Shown one piece after another: positions 19,347-30,787 of a DNA stretch of 63,283 nt. Where the stretch lies: positions 1 through 63,283 of the forward strand of contig CANQSV010000006.1 of assembly GCA_947626605.1 (NCBI GenBank), written 5' to 3'. Position 1 is the first letter of the stretch. Every line of letters starts with the position of its first letter. The translations under genes and the position numbers were made by a program. Source of the DNA: an uncultured Clostridia bacterium (GTDB lineage: Bacteria > Bacillota > Clostridia > TANB77 > CAG-508). A model generated the notes under the pieces. It worked only from the letters and a program-made list of their open reading frames with translations. It was not told the origin of the DNA and did not search any database.

Positions 19347-19991
19347 ATGAAAATTGAAAAATTAAATGAAAATAAAATTAGAATAATTTTAAATACGACT
19401 GATTTACAAGAAAAAAATATAGATTTAAATACTTTTATGACAAACTCTATTGAATCACAAAAAATCTTTTTAGAAATGCTTGATGAAGTCGAAGAAAAAA
19501 TAGGATTTGTTACTGATAATTATAAGATTATGATAGAAGCTTTAGCTGTTTCAGATGGAGGATTTGTTTTAACAATAACTAGAATTATTCCTGAAACTGA
19601 AAAAACAAAACCTAATTTTTATAAGAAAAAACTTCGTATAAAAAGAAGACTTCCAGATTTAAATTTTAAAAGTTCAGTTTACTGTTTTGCAACTTTTGAT
19701 TTATTTTGTGATTTTTGTAAAAGTTTAAAAAAACTAAATCCTAATTTAATTCTTTACATAGAAAACTTTTCTGAGAATATATCTTTATACTTATATAATA
19801 ATAAATATTATTTAGTATTGTATAATATTAAAATGATTCCGGAAATGCAATTATCTAAGCACTTCTGCTCTTCTATTGTTGAATTTGCAAATTTTGTAAG
19901 TTGTTCTAATATTTTTGAAAAAAAATTGACTGAATATGGTACAAATATAATAAAAAATAATGCCTTAAGTACTTGTTTAAAATATTTTTAA
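19347..19991 (+). CDS. mecA: Adaptor protein MecA
   Basis: 214 residues from ATG 19347, which follows GCGGAGG at proper distance. The N-terminal domain (MKIEKLNENKIRIILNTTDL...) that binds targets such as ComK or other substrates is clear. The linker is basic (KKLRIKRRLP, about 95-105), and the C-terminal domain (about 110-214) that engages ClpC is present though divergent. MecA hands substrates to ClpCP. It is monocistronic and ends against a converging LCP gene. Confidence 0.88.
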   Translation: MKIEKLNENKIRIILNTTDLQEKNIDLNTFMTNSIESQKIFLEMLDEVEEKIGFVTDNYKIMIEALAVSDGGFVLTITRIIPETEKTKPNFYKKKLRIKRRLPDLNFKSSVYCFATFDLFCDFCKSLKKLNPNLILYIENFSENISLYLYNNKYYLVLYNIKMIPEMQLSKHFCSSIVEFANFVSCSNIFEKKLTEYGTNIIKNNALSTCLKYF

Positions 19992-20004
19992 TACATATAT
20001 TAGG

Positions 20005-20042
20005 TAAAAAAAAACGTAGGAAATGATTAAAAATCATTTCCT
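20005..20042 (-). terminator. Terminator of the LCP gene overlapping its stop codon
   Basis: AGGAAATGATT (20018-20028) pairs with AATCATTTCCT (20032-20042) with a tiny loop; the minus strand then reads through ACG into nine T residues. The stem starts within the last codons of the LCP gene. Confidence 0.8.
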
Positions 20043-21376
20043 ATTATTATTGATACATCTACTTTAGATTTTTTGTCTGGCTTATTGCTCAAATTTCCTA
20101 CTCCAATTGTATCTTTTAATTTATTTAATTTACTATCTGATAAATCCGTTTTATTTATTATCATTGTTTTTTCTGTTTCGTTTGTAGTTTTTGTATTTAC
20201 AACTGTATATCCTGCTTTTTCTAAAATATTCTTCATTCTATTAAGTTGATTTTTGGTTGGTGCTCCATTAACAAGTTCTACTTTTATTCCATTTGATTTT
20301 ACTGGTTTAGCATCTTCTATCTCATTTGCATGTATATCTGTATCCACTATACCGTTTTGAGTTGTGTTATTTTTATTAGAATTTTTATCATCTTCTATAT
20401 CATCATCTTTACCTTTTATTGATAAAAACATCTCATTTATTATTTTTTCTGTTTGCTGTTCATTATGTAGGAAAACCCAAACTCCGTTGCATTTTTCTGA
20501 TACTCCAGGAAGAGTTGCGGTTTTTAAATCCCCTAGTTTAAAGTCTATAACATAAGGTATATAATCTTTAATAAATTTTACATTTATATTTGTTGTGACA
20601 TATTTGTTTCCTATGTCTATAAATTCTCTTATTTTCATTACATTTCCTAATTTTATAGTTTGATGTAATACTGCTTTTAGGAATTCTCTTTGAGTTTTCA
20701 TTCTTCCGTAGTCGTTATCACCATATTCTACTGGATAACTTGTTCCATCATTGTTATGTCTAAATCTAACGACCTGTTCTGATTTATTTCCATCAAGAAG
20801 TTGATATCCTTTTTTAAGATGAATGTGTAAATTTTGTTTATTATCATCATAATTCATATCCATTGGGACTTCGAAATTTACACCGCCTATAGTATCAACT
20901 AATGATTTTAAACCTGCTGTATCTACTTTTACATAGTAAGGTATTTCGATATTAGTTAGCTTTTCTACTTTTTCTACTAATCCTTCCAACCCTCTACTAT
21001 TATATATAGAATTTATTTTATCTGATGCTGTTGCAATTGTTTTATTTTCTCCTATAAAAGTATCTCTAGGTATTGAAAGCATTGATGCCTCTTGTGTTTT
21101 AGGATCATATGAACACAACATAATTGTGTCTGTCATACCTTGACTTTCACCAACAATTAGCACAAATAACTCATCTAGATTTTCTAGTGTATGTTCATTA
21201 TGTCCAAGCATTGTAGCTAGGAAGCCTCTCATTCCTCCACCATTTTTTTGCGTTCTATATGCTATAAAACCTACTATTGCAATTATTATTATTAAAATTA
21301 TTAGTAAAATTATTTTCAGTTTTTTTCTTTTATGTTTTTTCTTTTGTTTTTCTAAAATTTCTCTCAAATCTGTCAC
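20027..21376 (-). CDS. LytR-CpsA-Psr family cell-wall glycopolymer transferase with LytR_C domain
   Basis: 449 residues. A very basic N-terminus (KKKHKRKKLK) and one membrane helix (about 22-42) precede the LCP domain (about 65-290). That domain has ESQGMTDTIMLCSYDP, SIPRDTFI and RFRHNNDGTSYPVEYGDNDYGRMKTQREF, holding the conserved Arg and Asp residues that bind the polyprenyl pyrophosphate. An acidic linker leads to a C-terminal LytR_C domain (about 360-449). LCP enzymes attach teichoic acids or capsule to peptidoglycan. The start is a GTG or a nearby TTG; the AGGGAGTGA signal overlaps the GTG. Confidence 0.92.
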   Translation of the reverse strand: MTDLREILEKQKKKHKRKKLKIILLIILIIIIAIVGFIAYRTQKNGGGMRGFLATMLGHNEHTLENLDELFVLIVGESQGMTDTIMLCSYDPKTQEASMLSIPRDTFIGENKTIATASDKINSIYNSRGLEGLVEKVEKLTNIEIPYYVKVDTAGLKSLVDTIGGVNFEVPMDMNYDDNKQNLHIHLKKGYQLLDGNKSEQVVRFRHNNDGTSYPVEYGDNDYGRMKTQREFLKAVLHQTIKLGNVMKIREFIDIGNKYVTTNINVKFIKDYIPYVIDFKLGDLKTATLPGVSEKCNGVWVFLHNEQQTEKIINEMFLSIKGKDDDIEDDKNSNKNNTTQNGIVDTDIHANEIEDAKPVKSNGIKVELVNGAPTKNQLNRMKNILEKAGYTVVNTKTTNETEKTMIINKTDLSDSKLNKLKDTIGVGNLSNKPDKKSKVDVSIIIGNDF

Positions 21377-21403
21377 TCCCTAATCATTTGTTATTTCATA
21401 AGT

Positions 21404-21443
21404 ATTACAAGTATAACAAATATATAAAAAAATAGCAACATGT
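21404..21443 (-). promoter_or_regulatory. Sigma-A-like promoter of the LCP gene
   Basis: On the minus strand TTGCTA and TATACT are spaced 17 bp apart about 35-65 bp upstream of the LCP start. A reasonable vegetative promoter. Confidence 0.5.
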
Positions 21444-21453
21444 TTATTACAAA

Positions 21454-21490
21454 AAAATTAAACCTCTCAAAGACTTTACTTCAAGAGGTT
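21454..21490 (-). terminator. Terminator after rpoC
   Basis: AACCTCT...AGAGGTT (21461-21490) forms a stem; T-runs flank it on both strands, so it can stop rpoBC transcription on the minus strand (TTTAATTTTTTT). Confidence 0.75.
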
Positions 21491-21530
21491 TTTTATATTG
21501 TATTGAGCTTTTTTATCCATTTACTAACTT

Positions 21531-24500
21531 TTAATTATTTTCTTCTTCAGGTTTTTTTTCTGTATTTATAGTTATATTTTTATATATGCTCATTCCGGTT
21601 CCTGCAGGAATAAGTTTACCAATAATAACATTTTCTTTTAATCCTATTAATGGGTCTACTTTTCCTTTTATTGCTGCTTCTGTAAGTACTCTTGTTGTTT
21701 CTTGGAATGATGCTGCTGACAAGAAACTTTCTGTAGCAAGTGATGCTTTTGTAATTCCAAGTAAAGTTCTTTTTCCTGTTGCTGGTCTTTTTCCTTCTCT
21801 TATTGCTTCTTCATTTTTTTCTTCGAATTCATACATGTCTACTAAAGAACCTGGGAATAAGTTTGTATCTCCATTATCGTCTACTCTTACTTTCTTAAGC
21901 ATTTGTCTACCAATAACTTCGATGTGCTTATCGTTTATATCAACACCTTGGTTTCTATAAACTTTTTGAACTTCTTGTATTAAATATTTATATACTCCTT
22001 CAGGTCCATTTATTGCTAAGATTTCATTTGGATTGATTGATCCTTCTGTTAGCGGATCTCCTGCTGCTACTTCGTCTCCATCTTTTACTTTTAATTTTGA
22101 TCCAAAAGGAATTGTATATGTTTTAGAATTATCTTTTGATGTAACAATAACTTCTTTTTTCTTTTTATCATTTTCTACTTTTACAGTTCCTGCTATTTCA
22201 GTTATAATTGCAAGTCCCTTTGGTTTTCTTGCTTCGAATAATTCTTCAACTCTAGGAAGACCTTGGGTAATATCTCCTCCAGCGACACCTCCCATGTGGA
22301 AAGTTCTCATTGTAAGCTGTGTACCAGGTTCACCTATTGATTGTGCTGCAATAATACCAACAGCCTCTCCTATTGCAACATCTTCTCTTGTTGCAAGTCC
22401 CATACCATAACATTTACTACAAACACCATGTTTTGCTCTACAACCTAGTGCTGAACGAACCTTTACTTCTGTAATTCCTGCTTTTACAATTTTTTCAGCA
22501 AGTTTATCATTTATCATTGTATTTGAATCTACTATCACTTCGTTTGTGTTAGGATCTATTACATCATCTACTGGATATCTTCCTTCTAGTCTTTCTTGTA
22601 ATTTCTCTATTATTTGATTTCCATCTTTTATATCTGAAATTACAATACCATCATGTGTTCCACAATCTTTTTCTCTAACAATTATTTCTTGACTTACATC
22701 AACTAATCTTCTTGTTAAATATCCTGAATCGGCTGTTCTTAAGGCTGTATCTGCAAGACCTTTTCTAGCACCATGTGATGAAATGAAATACTCAAGAGCA
22801 TCTAGTCCTTCCCTAAAACATGCCTTAATTGGTATTTCAACTGCTTTACCTGATGTATTTGCCATAAGACCACGCATACCTGCAATTTGTCTTAATTGGT
22901 TCATGTTACCTCTGGCTCCTGATTGTGCCATCATGTATATTGGGTTTAATTCATCAAAGTTTTCTTTCATAGCTTCTGTAACATCATTTGTTACTTTTTC
23001 CCATATTTTTATTATTGAAGAATATCTTTCTTCTTCTGTTATTAAACCACGTCTGTATTGTTTAATTATATTATCAACTTGTTCTTCTGCTTGTGCTAAT
23101 ATCTCCTTTTTCTTTTCAGGCACACTAACATCAGCAACACTAACTGTGATAGCTCCTTTTGTTGAATATTTGAAACCTGTTGCTTTAATATAATCTAGTA
23201 CTTCTGCAGTTTTGCTTAATCCATGTTTTGTAATACATTTTGCAACTATTGTTCCTAAGTTCTTTTTTATAACTGGGAAGTCTATTTCCAAATCAAATGC
23301 CTTTTCTGGGTCTGTTCTATCAACAAATCCTATGTCTTGTGGTATTCCTTGATTGTAAATTAGTCTACCAACTGTTGATTGTATAGTTTTTGTTTTTACT
23401 TCTCCATCAATTTCTTTATACATTCTTATTTTTACTTTAGCATGTAAACCTACATCACCATTTTGATATGCAAGTAGAGCTTCTTCTGGATCTTTGAAGT
23501 ACATACCTTCACCATATTCTCCATCAACTTGCATTGTTAAATAATAACTTCCAAGAATCATATCTTGTGTAGGTACTGTAACTGGTTTACCATCTTGTGG
23601 TTTTAACAAGTTATTTACTGATAACATTAAGTATCTTGCTTCAGCTTGTGCCTCTGGTGATAATGGAACGTGTACAGCCATTTGGTCACCATCGAAGTCA
23701 GCATTGAAAGCTGTACAAACTAATGGGTGAAGTTTTATTGCTCTACCTTCTACTAATATTGGCTCAAAAGCTTGAATACCAAGTCTGTGAAGTGTTGGAG
23801 CACGGTTTAACATTACTGGATGATCTTTAATAACTTCTTCTAGTATATCCCATACTTCTGGTCTTAATTTTTCTACCATTCTTTTTGCATTCTTTATATT
23901 ATGTGCAATTCCACGACCTACTAATTCTTTCATTACAAATGGCTTAAATAGTTCTACTGCCATTTCCTTTGGTAAACCACATTGATATATTTTTAATTCT
24001 GGTCCTACAACTATAACTGAACGTCCTGAATAGTCAACACGCTTACCAAGTAAGTTTTGTCTAAATCTTCCTTGTTTTCCTTTTAACATATCTGATAATG
24101 ATTTTAATGGTCTATTTCCAGCACCTGTTACTGGTCTACCACGTCTACCGTTATCTATTAATGCATCAACAGATTCTTGTAACATTCTTTTTTCGTTTCT
24201 TACAATAATTTCTGGAGCTCCTAATTCTAATAATCTCTTTAATCTGTTATTTCTATTTATAACTCTTCTATATAAATCATTTAAATCTGATGTAGCAAAT
24301 CTACCACCATCTAATTGAACCATTGGTCTTATTTCTGGTGGAATTACAGGAATAACATTCATTATCATCCACTCTGGTTTATTTCCTGATAATTTAAAAG
24401 ATTCTACTGTATCTAGTCTTTTAATTAATTTAACTTTCTTTTGCTCACTTGCTTTTTCTACTTCTTTTTTTAATTTTGCTGATAATTTCTCTAAATCAAT

Positions 24501-25049
24501 TTCAGCTAATAATTTTCTAATAGCTTCAGCTCCCATTTCTGCTTTGAAGCTACCTTTGCCGTATTTTTCTACAGCTTCAACATATTCTTTTTCTGTTAAT
24601 ACTTGGCACTTTGTTAATCCTGATGTTCCTTTATCTGTTACTATGTATGATGCAAAGTATATAACCTTTTCCAAACTTCTTGGTGATATATCAAGCATTA
24701 AAGCTACTCTACTTGGTATACCTTTGAAATACCAAATATGTGCAACTGGTGCAGCAAGTTCAATATGTCCCATTCTTTCTCTTCTTACTTTTGATTTTGT
24801 AACTTCAACACCACATCTATCACAGACAATTCCTTTATATCTTACTCTTTTATATTTACCACAATGACATTCCCAATCTTTTGTTGGTCCAAATATTCTT
24901 TCACAGAAAAGACCATCTTTTTCTGGCTTTAACGTTCTATAGTTTATTGTCTCAGGTTTTTTTACTTCTCCCTTTGACCATTCTCTTATTTTTTCATCTG
25001 AAGCAAGTCCTATTTTTAATTTATCAAATAATTCTAATTCTTCGTTCAC
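21531..25049 (-). CDS. rpoC: DNA-directed RNA polymerase beta' subunit
   Basis: About 1172 residues, a normal Firmicute RpoC. I prefer the GTG at 25049 ([15 protein letters not shown]), with AAGGAGGG nine bases before it; the ATG ten codons earlier would place that signal inside the gene. Visible motifs: N-terminal zinc site [20 protein letters not shown], the catalytic NADFDGDQM, the bridge-helix and trigger-loop region ([25 protein letters not shown] shortened family motif), and the second zinc cluster [11 protein letters not shown]. It forms the catalytic core with RpoB. The gap to rpoB is unusually long and repeat-filled. Confidence 0.98.
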   Translation of the reverse strand: MNEELELFDKLKIGLASDEKIREWSKGEVKKPETINYRTLKPEKDGLFCERIFGPTKDWECHCGKYKRVRYKGIVCDRCGVEVTKSKVRRERMGHIELAAPVAHIWYFKGIPSRVALMLDISPRSLEKVIYFASYIVTDKGTSGLTKCQVLTEKEYVEAVEKYGKGSFKAEMGAEAIRKLLAEIDLEKLSAKLKKEVEKASEQKKVKLIKRLDTVESFKLSGNKPEWMIMNVIPVIPPEIRPMVQLDGGRFATSDLNDLYRRVINRNNRLKRLLELGAPEIIVRNEKRMLQESVDALIDNGRRGRPVTGAGNRPLKSLSDMLKGKQGRFRQNLLGKRVDYSGRSVIVVGPELKIYQCGLPKEMAVELFKPFVMKELVGRGIAHNIKNAKRMVEKLRPEVWDILEEVIKDHPVMLNRAPTLHRLGIQAFEPILVEGRAIKLHPLVCTAFNADFDGDQMAVHVPLSPEAQAEARYLMLSVNNLLKPQDGKPVTVPTQDMILGSYYLTMQVDGEYGEGMYFKDPEEALLAYQNGDVGLHAKVKIRMYKEIDGEVKTKTIQSTVGRLIYNQGIPQDIGFVDRTDPEKAFDLEIDFPVIKKNLGTIVAKCITKHGLSKTAEVLDYIKATGFKYSTKGAITVSVADVSVPEKKKEILAQAEEQVDNIIKQYRRGLITEEERYSSIIKIWEKVTNDVTEAMKENFDELNPIYMMAQSGARGNMNQLRQIAGMRGLMANTSGKAVEIPIKACFREGLDALEYFISSHGARKGLADTALRTADSGYLTRRLVDVSQEIIVREKDCGTHDGIVISDIKDGNQIIEKLQERLEGRYPVDDVIDPNTNEVIVDSNTMINDKLAEKIVKAGITEVKVRSALGCRAKHGVCSKCYGMGLATREDVAIGEAVGIIAAQSIGEPGTQLTMRTFHMGGVAGGDITQGLPRVEELFEARKPKGLAIITEIAGTVKVENDKKKKEVIVTSKDNSKTYTIPFGSKLKVKDGDEVAAGDPLTEGSINPNEILAINGPEGVYKYLIQEVQKVYRNQGVDINDKHIEVIGRQMLKKVRVDDNGDTNLFPGSLVDMYEFEEKNEEAIREGKRPATGKRTLLGITKASLATESFLSAASFQETTRVLTEAAIKGKVDPLIGLKENVIIGKLIPAGTGMSIYKNITINTEKKPEEENN

Positions 25050-25369
25050 GAAAATTTTCCCTCCTTGAAAATTATTCAATGTTATTATTCACAGCTATTG
25101 TTTTAATTTACAGTGGTTATCTAAAATTATAGATATGAACAAAATAACATCTCCATATGTTATTTTGTGTGTGGGCGATTGGTAATCTCCCCTACATAAT
25201 TTTCTTTTTCTAAATTCTCTTTAATTACCATACACTGCACGAACAATTCCATCGGGTTAGTAATTAAATTTTATTTAGAGATTATTTAATTAATTTTAAT
25301 TTGATATAACATCTCATGTTTTGCTGTTCGGGTCGTCGATGCTGATTCGTCCAATTTTTTGATGCTTAA
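25050..25369. repeat. Fragmented repeats between rpoB and rpoC
   Basis: No gene. It contains ATAACATCTCCATATGTTAT (a small palindrome) near 25146, GGGCGATTGGTAATCTCCCCTACA near 25174, a second ATAACATCTC near 25312, and GGGTCGTCGATGCTGA (25330-25345), where the usual long-form repeat breaks off. These look like decayed members of the palindromic family. Confidence 0.65.
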
Positions 25370-25491
25370 GTTTGGAAAAGAATTAGTATATTGCTAGGCA
25401 GACGATTTTGAAATCAATGAGGCGTACGCGTGTACGTTGATTTGATTTCAAATGAAGTCTAACGACGCAAGATGCTGATTATTTTCCAAAC
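25370..25491. repeat. 122-bp palindromic element immediately after rpoB
   Basis: Outer arms GTTTGGAAAA (25370-25379) and TTTTCCAAAC (25482-25491) are perfect. Inner arms GACGATTTTGAAATCAA and TTGATTTCAAATGAAGTC pair with small bulges, closing on the CGTAC-GCGT-GTACG palindrome (near 25425-25438). Transcribed as part of rpoBC mRNA it would fold into a long branched hairpin. It differs in sequence from the GGGTCGTCG family. Confidence 0.75.
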
Positions 25492-25495
25492 GGAT

Positions 25496-28400
25496 CTATA
25501 ACTCGTCGTCATCAATAATCAACTCATCATCATTAAAATTCTCATCAAATTCTTCTTCTATCTCATCATTTTCGTATAATTCATCTGTTGCTAATGCATC
25601 TTCAGCTTCTTCACTATATCCTTCTTCTAGTTCATTATTAACTAGAACATCTTCTCCAGTTAAACTATCATTTTTGTCTATATCGAAATCTATTCCTTCC
25701 TCTACTTGCTCTTTTAATTCAAGCTCTTTGTCATTTTCAGAATATAATCTTACATCTAGACCTAAACTTTGAAGTTCTTTTATTAAAACCTTAAAGCTTT
25801 CTGGCACTCCTGGTTCTGGGATATTTTCGCCTTTAACTATTGCTTCATATGTTTTTACTCTTCCTACAACATCATCTGATTTTACTGTTAATATTTCTTG
25901 TAGTGTATGTGCTGCTCCATATGCTTCTAGAGCCCAAACTTCCATTTCTCCAAAACGTTGTCCACCAAATTGAGCTTTACCTCCTAAAGGTTGTTGTGTT
26001 ACTAGTGAGTATGGTCCTGTTGAACGAGCATGTATTTTATCATCAACTAAGTGGTGAAGTTTAAGCATGTACATAACTCCAACAGTAATTGGTTTATCAA
26101 ATGGCTCTCCTGTTCTACCATCATAAAGTATAGTTTTTCCATCTGGTGTTCTTCCTGCTTTTTCTAGCAATTCTGTTATTTCATATTCTTTTGCACCATC
26201 GAAAACTGGTGTTGCAATTTTCCATCCTAAAGCTTTTGCAGCTGCTCCTAAATGTACTTCCAAAACTTGCCCTAAGTTCATACGAGATGGTACACCTAAT
26301 GGGTTAAGCACAACATCTACTGGAGTTCCATCTGGCATGAATGGCATATCTTCTTCTGGTAATATTCTTGAAATAACACCTTTGTTACCATGACGTCCAG
26401 CCATTTTATCTCCAACAGATATTTTTCTTTTTTGAGCTATATAACATCTTATTACTTGATTTACACCAGGTCCTAATTCATCTGAATTTTCTCTAGTGAA
26501 TATTTTTATATCTACTATTGTTCCTGCTTCTCCATGTGGTACACGTAAAGATGTATCTCTAACTTCTCTAGCTTTTTCTCCAAATATAGCACGAAGTAAT
26601 CTTTCTTCTGCTGTTAATTCTGTTTCTCCCTTTGGAGTAACTTTACCAACTAATATGTCTCCAGGTCTTACTTCTGCACCTATTCTTATAATTCCATTTT
26701 CATCTAAGTCTTTTAAGCTGTCTTCTCCAACATTTGGAATATCTCTTGTTATTTCTTCTGGTCCTAATTTTGTATCTCTACATTCACAATCGTATTCTTC
26801 AATGTGAATTGATGTATAAACATCTTCTTTTACTAATCTTTCATTTAATAGAATAGCATCCTCGTAGTTATAACCTTCCCAAGTGGTGAAAGCTATTATT
26901 ACGTTCTTTCCTAAAGCCATTTCACCTTTATCTGTTGAAGGTCCGTCTGCAATAATATCTCCTGCTTTAACTTTTTCTCCTTTAACAACTATAGGTCTTT
27001 GGTTAATACATGTTCCACCATTAGTTCTTTTGAACTTACGCAATTTATATGTTTCTATTTCACCTTTATCTGTTTTTAATGTGATTTCATCACCTGTTAC
27101 CTTTTGGATAACACCATTTGATTTTGCTAATATCATTATTCCAGAGTCTTTTGCTGCTCTATATTCTATACCTGTTCCTACTATTGGTGAATCTGTTATC
27201 ATCAAAGGCACTGCTTGACGTTGCATGTTTGCACCCATTAACGCACGGTTAGCATCATCATGCTCTAAGAAAGGTATCATTGCTGCTCCTACTGAAACTA
27301 ATTGTTTTGGTGATACATCTAAGTAATCTACTTTATCAGCTGGAACTTCTGTAACTTCATCTAAGTATCTAACTTTTATCTTTTTATTTGCCAATTTTCC
27401 ATCTGGTCCTATTGGCTCTTTTGCTTGTGCTATTATGTAGTCATCCTCAACATCTGCTGTCATATATTCAATTTCATCTGTTACAACTCTTGTTACAGGA
27501 TCTATTTTTCTATATGGTGTTTCAACAAATCCATATTCATTTATTATAGCAAAAGATGAAAGTGCTGATATAAGTCCTATGTTTGGACCTTCTGGAGACT
27601 CTATTGGACATAGTCTTCCATAGTGAGTATAGTGAACGTCTCTTACTTCGAATCCTGCTCTTTCTCTAGAAAGACCACCAGGTCCTAAAGCTGATATTCT
27701 TCTTTTATGTGTTAATTCTGATAATGGGTTTGTTTGATCCATAAATTGTGACAATTGAGAACTTCCAAAGAATTCTCTAATTGATGATGTTATTGGTTTT
27801 GTGTTTATTAAAGTTTGAGGAGTAACAACATCTAAGTCTTGAATTGTCATTCTTTCTCTAACAACTCTTTCTAATCTTGTTAAACCAATTCTAAATTGAT
27901 TTTGTAATAATTCACCAACACATCTAATACGTCTATTTCCTAAGTGGTCAATATCATCTACTTTACCTAATCCATGTTGTAAATTTAATAGATAGTTAAC
28001 TGATGCAATCATATCTTCTGTTGTTATATGTTTTGGTAATAATTCTTCTATTCTTTCTTTAATTACTTTCTTTAAGTCTTTAGCATCTGTTGTATCTAAT
28101 ATGCTTTTTAATACTTCATAATTTACATCTTCTTTAATGTTTAAATCACTTAAATCTTCATCTACAAATTTCTTTATATCTACTGTTCCGTTACCAATTA
28201 TTCTAACTTTTTTATCAGAAACTTTAACATCTACAATATTTATTCCTAAATCTTGTATTTGTCTTGCTACATCTTTTGGTATTGGCATATCTTTTTCAAC
28301 TAATACTTCTCCTGTTTCAGGATCAATTATATCTGAAAAAGCTATTTGATTTGTTATTCTGTGTGCTAGATTTAATTTTTGATTAAATTTATATCTACCT

Positions 28401-29215
28401 ACTTTTGCTAAATCATATCTTCTTGAATCGAAGAATAATCCATTAAATAAATTTCTAGCAGCATCAACTGTAGGTAATTCTCCTGGTCTTAATTTTTTAT
28501 AAATTTCTATTAAAGCTTCATCTTGAGTTTTGATTGGATCTTTATTAATTGTTGCAATAATTTTATCTTCTTCTCCAAATAAATCTATTATTTGTTGATC
28601 TGTTGCAATTCCTATTGCTCTTAATAAACATGTTACAGGCAATTTTCTAGTTCTATCAACTCTTGCATAGAAAACATCATTTGCATCTGTTTCATATTCT
28701 ATCCATGCTCCTCTAATTGGCATTACTGTTGATGTAAAAATTTGTTTTCCTGTTTTATCGTAATCTGATGCGTAATAACATCCTGGTGAACGAACTAATT
28801 GGCTTACTACAACTCTTTCTGCACCATTGATTACGAAAGTTCCACTATCTGTCATAAGTGGGAAGTCACCTAAATAGATTTCTTGTTCTTTAATTTCACC
28901 TGTTTCACGGTTTATTAATCTAACTTTTACATGTAATCTTGTAGAATATGTTGCATCTCTTTCTTTAGATTCTTCTAAAGAATATTTTGTTTTATCCTCC
29001 ATATAATAGTCGAAAAATTCTAATACAAGATTTCCTGAATAGTCTATTATTGGTGAAATATCTCTTAGGACTTCTCCTAGTCCTTCTTTAATGAACCAAT
29101 CGTATGAATCTTTTTGGACTTTAATAAGGTTAGGCATTTCTATAGTGTCTCCAACCTTTGCGAACGTTTTACGTACGCATTTTTCGTGTTTGATATCTTT
29201 TACCAAACAAATCAC
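25496..29215 (-). CDS. rpoB: DNA-directed RNA polymerase beta subunit
   Basis: About 1239 residues. The rifampicin-binding stretch is of the sensitive type ([28 protein letters not shown], with Asp, His and Ser at the classical resistance positions). The active-site region [16 protein letters not shown] ([13 protein letters not shown]) and the C-terminal [20 protein letters not shown] are intact. The last ~70 residues are extremely acidic ([19 protein letters not shown]), a tail longer than in many relatives. GTG 29215 is given as start, but its GGGGTGAT is itself a good ribosome binding site for TTG 29206 ([10 protein letters not shown]). It has its own promoter. Confidence 0.98.
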   Translation of the reverse strand: MICLVKDIKHEKCVRKTFAKVGDTIEMPNLIKVQKDSYDWFIKEGLGEVLRDISPIIDYSGNLVLEFFDYYMEDKTKYSLEESKERDATYSTRLHVKVRLINRETGEIKEQEIYLGDFPLMTDSGTFVINGAERVVVSQLVRSPGCYYASDYDKTGKQIFTSTVMPIRGAWIEYETDANDVFYARVDRTRKLPVTCLLRAIGIATDQQIIDLFGEEDKIIATINKDPIKTQDEALIEIYKKLRPGELPTVDAARNLFNGLFFDSRRYDLAKVGRYKFNQKLNLAHRITNQIAFSDIIDPETGEVLVEKDMPIPKDVARQIQDLGINIVDVKVSDKKVRIIGNGTVDIKKFVDEDLSDLNIKEDVNYEVLKSILDTTDAKDLKKVIKERIEELLPKHITTEDMIASVNYLLNLQHGLGKVDDIDHLGNRRIRCVGELLQNQFRIGLTRLERVVRERMTIQDLDVVTPQTLINTKPITSSIREFFGSSQLSQFMDQTNPLSELTHKRRISALGPGGLSRERAGFEVRDVHYTHYGRLCPIESPEGPNIGLISALSSFAIINEYGFVETPYRKIDPVTRVVTDEIEYMTADVEDDYIIAQAKEPIGPDGKLANKKIKVRYLDEVTEVPADKVDYLDVSPKQLVSVGAAMIPFLEHDDANRALMGANMQRQAVPLMITDSPIVGTGIEYRAAKDSGIMILAKSNGVIQKVTGDEITLKTDKGEIETYKLRKFKRTNGGTCINQRPIVVKGEKVKAGDIIADGPSTDKGEMALGKNVIIAFTTWEGYNYEDAILLNERLVKEDVYTSIHIEEYDCECRDTKLGPEEITRDIPNVGEDSLKDLDENGIIRIGAEVRPGDILVGKVTPKGETELTAEERLLRAIFGEKAREVRDTSLRVPHGEAGTIVDIKIFTRENSDELGPGVNQVIRCYIAQKRKISVGDKMAGRHGNKGVISRILPEEDMPFMPDGTPVDVVLNPLGVPSRMNLGQVLEVHLGAAAKALGWKIATPVFDGAKEYEITELLEKAGRTPDGKTILYDGRTGEPFDKPITVGVMYMLKLHHLVDDKIHARSTGPYSLVTQQPLGGKAQFGGQRFGEMEVWALEAYGAAHTLQEILTVKSDDVVGRVKTYEAIVKGENIPEPGVPESFKVLIKELQSLGLDVRLYSENDKELELKEQVEEGIDFDIDKNDSLTGEDVLVNNELEEGYSEEAEDALATDELYENDEIEEEFDENFNDDELIIDDDEL

Positions 29216-29465
29216 CCCTGTCTCTTGAAATAAAATATAGCAGGAATTAAAAAATTTTGAACTAAAATCTTCTTCGTAATGAATTACTTAGAAAATATAG
29301 ATTTATAAATAATATAAAGAAGTCCTTCTCAAATATATAGTTTTATGTTTTTCTTTAAAGACCTGCTTAACTCTTTATTAAAAAGCTTAAAAGCATATAT
29401 ATTTAATTCCTCTTCTCTATAAATTTACTAAGATTATAAACTTTTTTGCATTTTATGCAGGTAAT
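29216..29465 (-). promoter_or_regulatory. Long 5' leader of rpoB
   Basis: About 250 nt separate the promoter at 29466-29495 from the rpoB start. The stretch has no frame of note and no riboswitch I recognise. It is the place where an autoregulatory leader could sit, as no rplJL precede rpoB here. Confidence 0.4.
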
Positions 29466-29495
29466 ATTATAACATATTTTTAATTGGCTTGTCAA
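29466..29495 (-). promoter_or_regulatory. Consensus sigma-A promoter for rpoBC
   Basis: Minus strand TTGACA (29495-29490) and TATAAT (29471-29466), both perfect, spaced 18 bp. It is the strongest vegetative promoter I see in the window. Confidence 0.85.
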
Positions 29496-29530
29496 CGATT
29501 TTTACTACGGAAATAAGGATTTTTTGAAAA

Positions 29531-29672
29531 TTAACATCTCTATATTTTTTCTTTGCGGGTCGTCGATGCTGAGGCTGTTAAGGCTCTGCCTGTTACAGCG
29601 TCAGTATGCCTGCTGGACGCCGACCCCTACATTTTCTATATTTTTGATATTGCATTTATTAACATCTCTACA
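29531..29672. repeat. Long-form composite palindromic repeat
   Basis: TTAACATCTCTAT box at 29531, then GCGGGTCGTCG...CGCCGACCCCTACA (29555-29631), with the inner palindrome ATGCTGAGGCTGTTA...TTACAGCGTCAGTATGC inserted in the loop, and a closing TTAACATCTCTAC at 29660-29672. Confidence 0.85.
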
Positions 29673-29709
29673 AAAAAATCGCTTTGAACTTATTTATAAA
29701 TTCAAAGCG
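29671..29709 (-). terminator. Terminator of the toxin-antitoxin operon
   Basis: CGCTTTGAA (29680-29688) pairs with TTCAAAGCG (29701-29709); on the minus strand the stem is followed by ATTTTTTTG. Confidence 0.8.
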
Positions 29710-29727
29710 TAATTATTATTTAATCTA

Positions 29728-30048
29728 TTAATTTAAGTAATTTCTTCTTCCATATATCATACGAGAAATGAATACTGTTTTCTTTTCAAAATCTATTGTA
29801 TATAATACAACATAATTTTTTACTACCATTCTATGATATTCTCTTTTTAATTTATCAACTTTTCCAATTTTCATATATAATTCTGGAGCATTGGCTAAAT
29901 TTAACACTTGATCCGTTACTTCCTTCATTAATCTTTTAGCCGCATTATCTTCTTTTAGATTATTAGAAATATATTCATAAATTTCAGTCATTTCTTCGAT
30001 ACATTCGTTAGTAAATTCTACTTCAAAAGGTTCATTTCTAGAATCCAT
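29728..30048 (-). CDS. RelE/ParE-superfamily toxin
   Basis: 106 residues with the RelE/ParE pattern: FTNECIEEMTEIYEYISNNL helix, LKREYHRMVVKNYVVLYTID strands and a C-terminal FISRMIYGRRNYLN with conserved Arg. Members cleave mRNA at the ribosome or poison gyrase; which one applies is not readable here. It overlaps the antitoxin gene by 11 bp, the classical two-gene layout. Confidence 0.88.
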   Translation of the reverse strand: MDSRNEPFEVEFTNECIEEMTEIYEYISNNLKEDNAAKRLMKEVTDQVLNLANAPELYMKIGKVDKLKREYHRMVVKNYVVLYTIDFEKKTVFISRMIYGRRNYLN

Positions 30049-30283
30049 ACTTTGCTCTTAACTCCTTTATTACTTCAGTTGCTTTTTGTGTTTTACCATT
30101 TTCAATATCCTCTTCCGCTTTTAAAAGTTTCTTTACTGTTGTATTATCGAAAATATTATTTCTGTATTCTTCCATGCTCATTATTACTACATTATTTTTA
30201 CTATTTTTTCCAATTACCATTTCTCCATTTTGATTGATAAAGGTTTCTATTTGTTGTAAACTTGTTACTTGTTGCATTTTCAA
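30038..30283 (-). CDS. Phd/YefM-type antitoxin
   Basis: 81 residues. The N-terminal half (KNSKNNVVIMSMEEYRNN) is the Phd/YefM fold used for DNA binding and autoregulation. The C-terminal half (KLLKAEEDIENGKTQKATEVIKEL) is the helix that wraps the toxin. A ribosome binding site GAGGTGG precedes it. It leads the operon. Confidence 0.88.
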   Translation of the reverse strand: MKMQQVTSLQQIETFINQNGEMVIGKNSKNNVVIMSMEEYRNNIFDNTTVKKLLKAEEDIENGKTQKATEVIKELRAKYGF

Positions 30284-30787
30284 CCACCTCTCTTTTCATA
30301 TTATTTATAGTATAACACAAAATTGCCTATTTTTGAATAGTTTTTTTAATTTATAAATTATTTTATAAACTAATAAGGATTTTTCGTAAATTAACATCTC
30401 TACCATTTTAATTTTGCGGGTCGTCGGTGCTGAGGCTGTTAAGGCTCTGCCTGTTGTAGGGGCTGGCGTCCTCGACAGCCCGTGCATCATTGAACATATT
30501 GTGATGTTATTTTACATCTATACATCGTTTTATTTCTATATTCATAATATTTAATTTTGTATTGTTATAACATCTCTACCATTTTAATTTTGCGGGTCGT
30601 CGGTGCTGAGGCTGTTAAGGCTCTGCCTGTTACAGCGTCAGTATGCCTGCTGGACGCCGACCCCTACATTTGTGCAATGCATTCGCATCGCAATTAATAA
30701 TTAATATTTAATAATTAAAAATGAATAATGTATAATTTAAAATAAAAATTATTCACTATTCATCATTCATTATTCATTAAATTATTT
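30284..30787. repeat. Two repeat copies in tandem in a 0.5-kb gene-free stretch
   Basis: Copy A: TTAACATCTCTACC (30391) then GCGGGTCGTCGGTGCTGAGG (30416) ending in a reversed half (GTAGGGGCTGGCGTCCTCGACAGCCCG, to 30484). Copy B: ATAACATCTCTACC (30567) then a complete long form (30593-30667) followed by TGCAATGCATTCGCATCGCAAT and TAATGAATAATG / CATTATTCATT palindromes to about 30780. Both share ATTTTAATTTTGCGGGTCGTCGG, so one may be a tandem duplicate. No gene seen. Confidence 0.8.

Noticed and set aside
22033..23193. Plus-strand frames of 125-136 residues opposite rpoC
   Set aside because: Shadows of a highly conserved gene; no start signals or recognisable domains.
29524..29712. 62-residue frame across the long-form repeat
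   Set aside because: It is read through the palindromic repeat and has no ribosome binding site.
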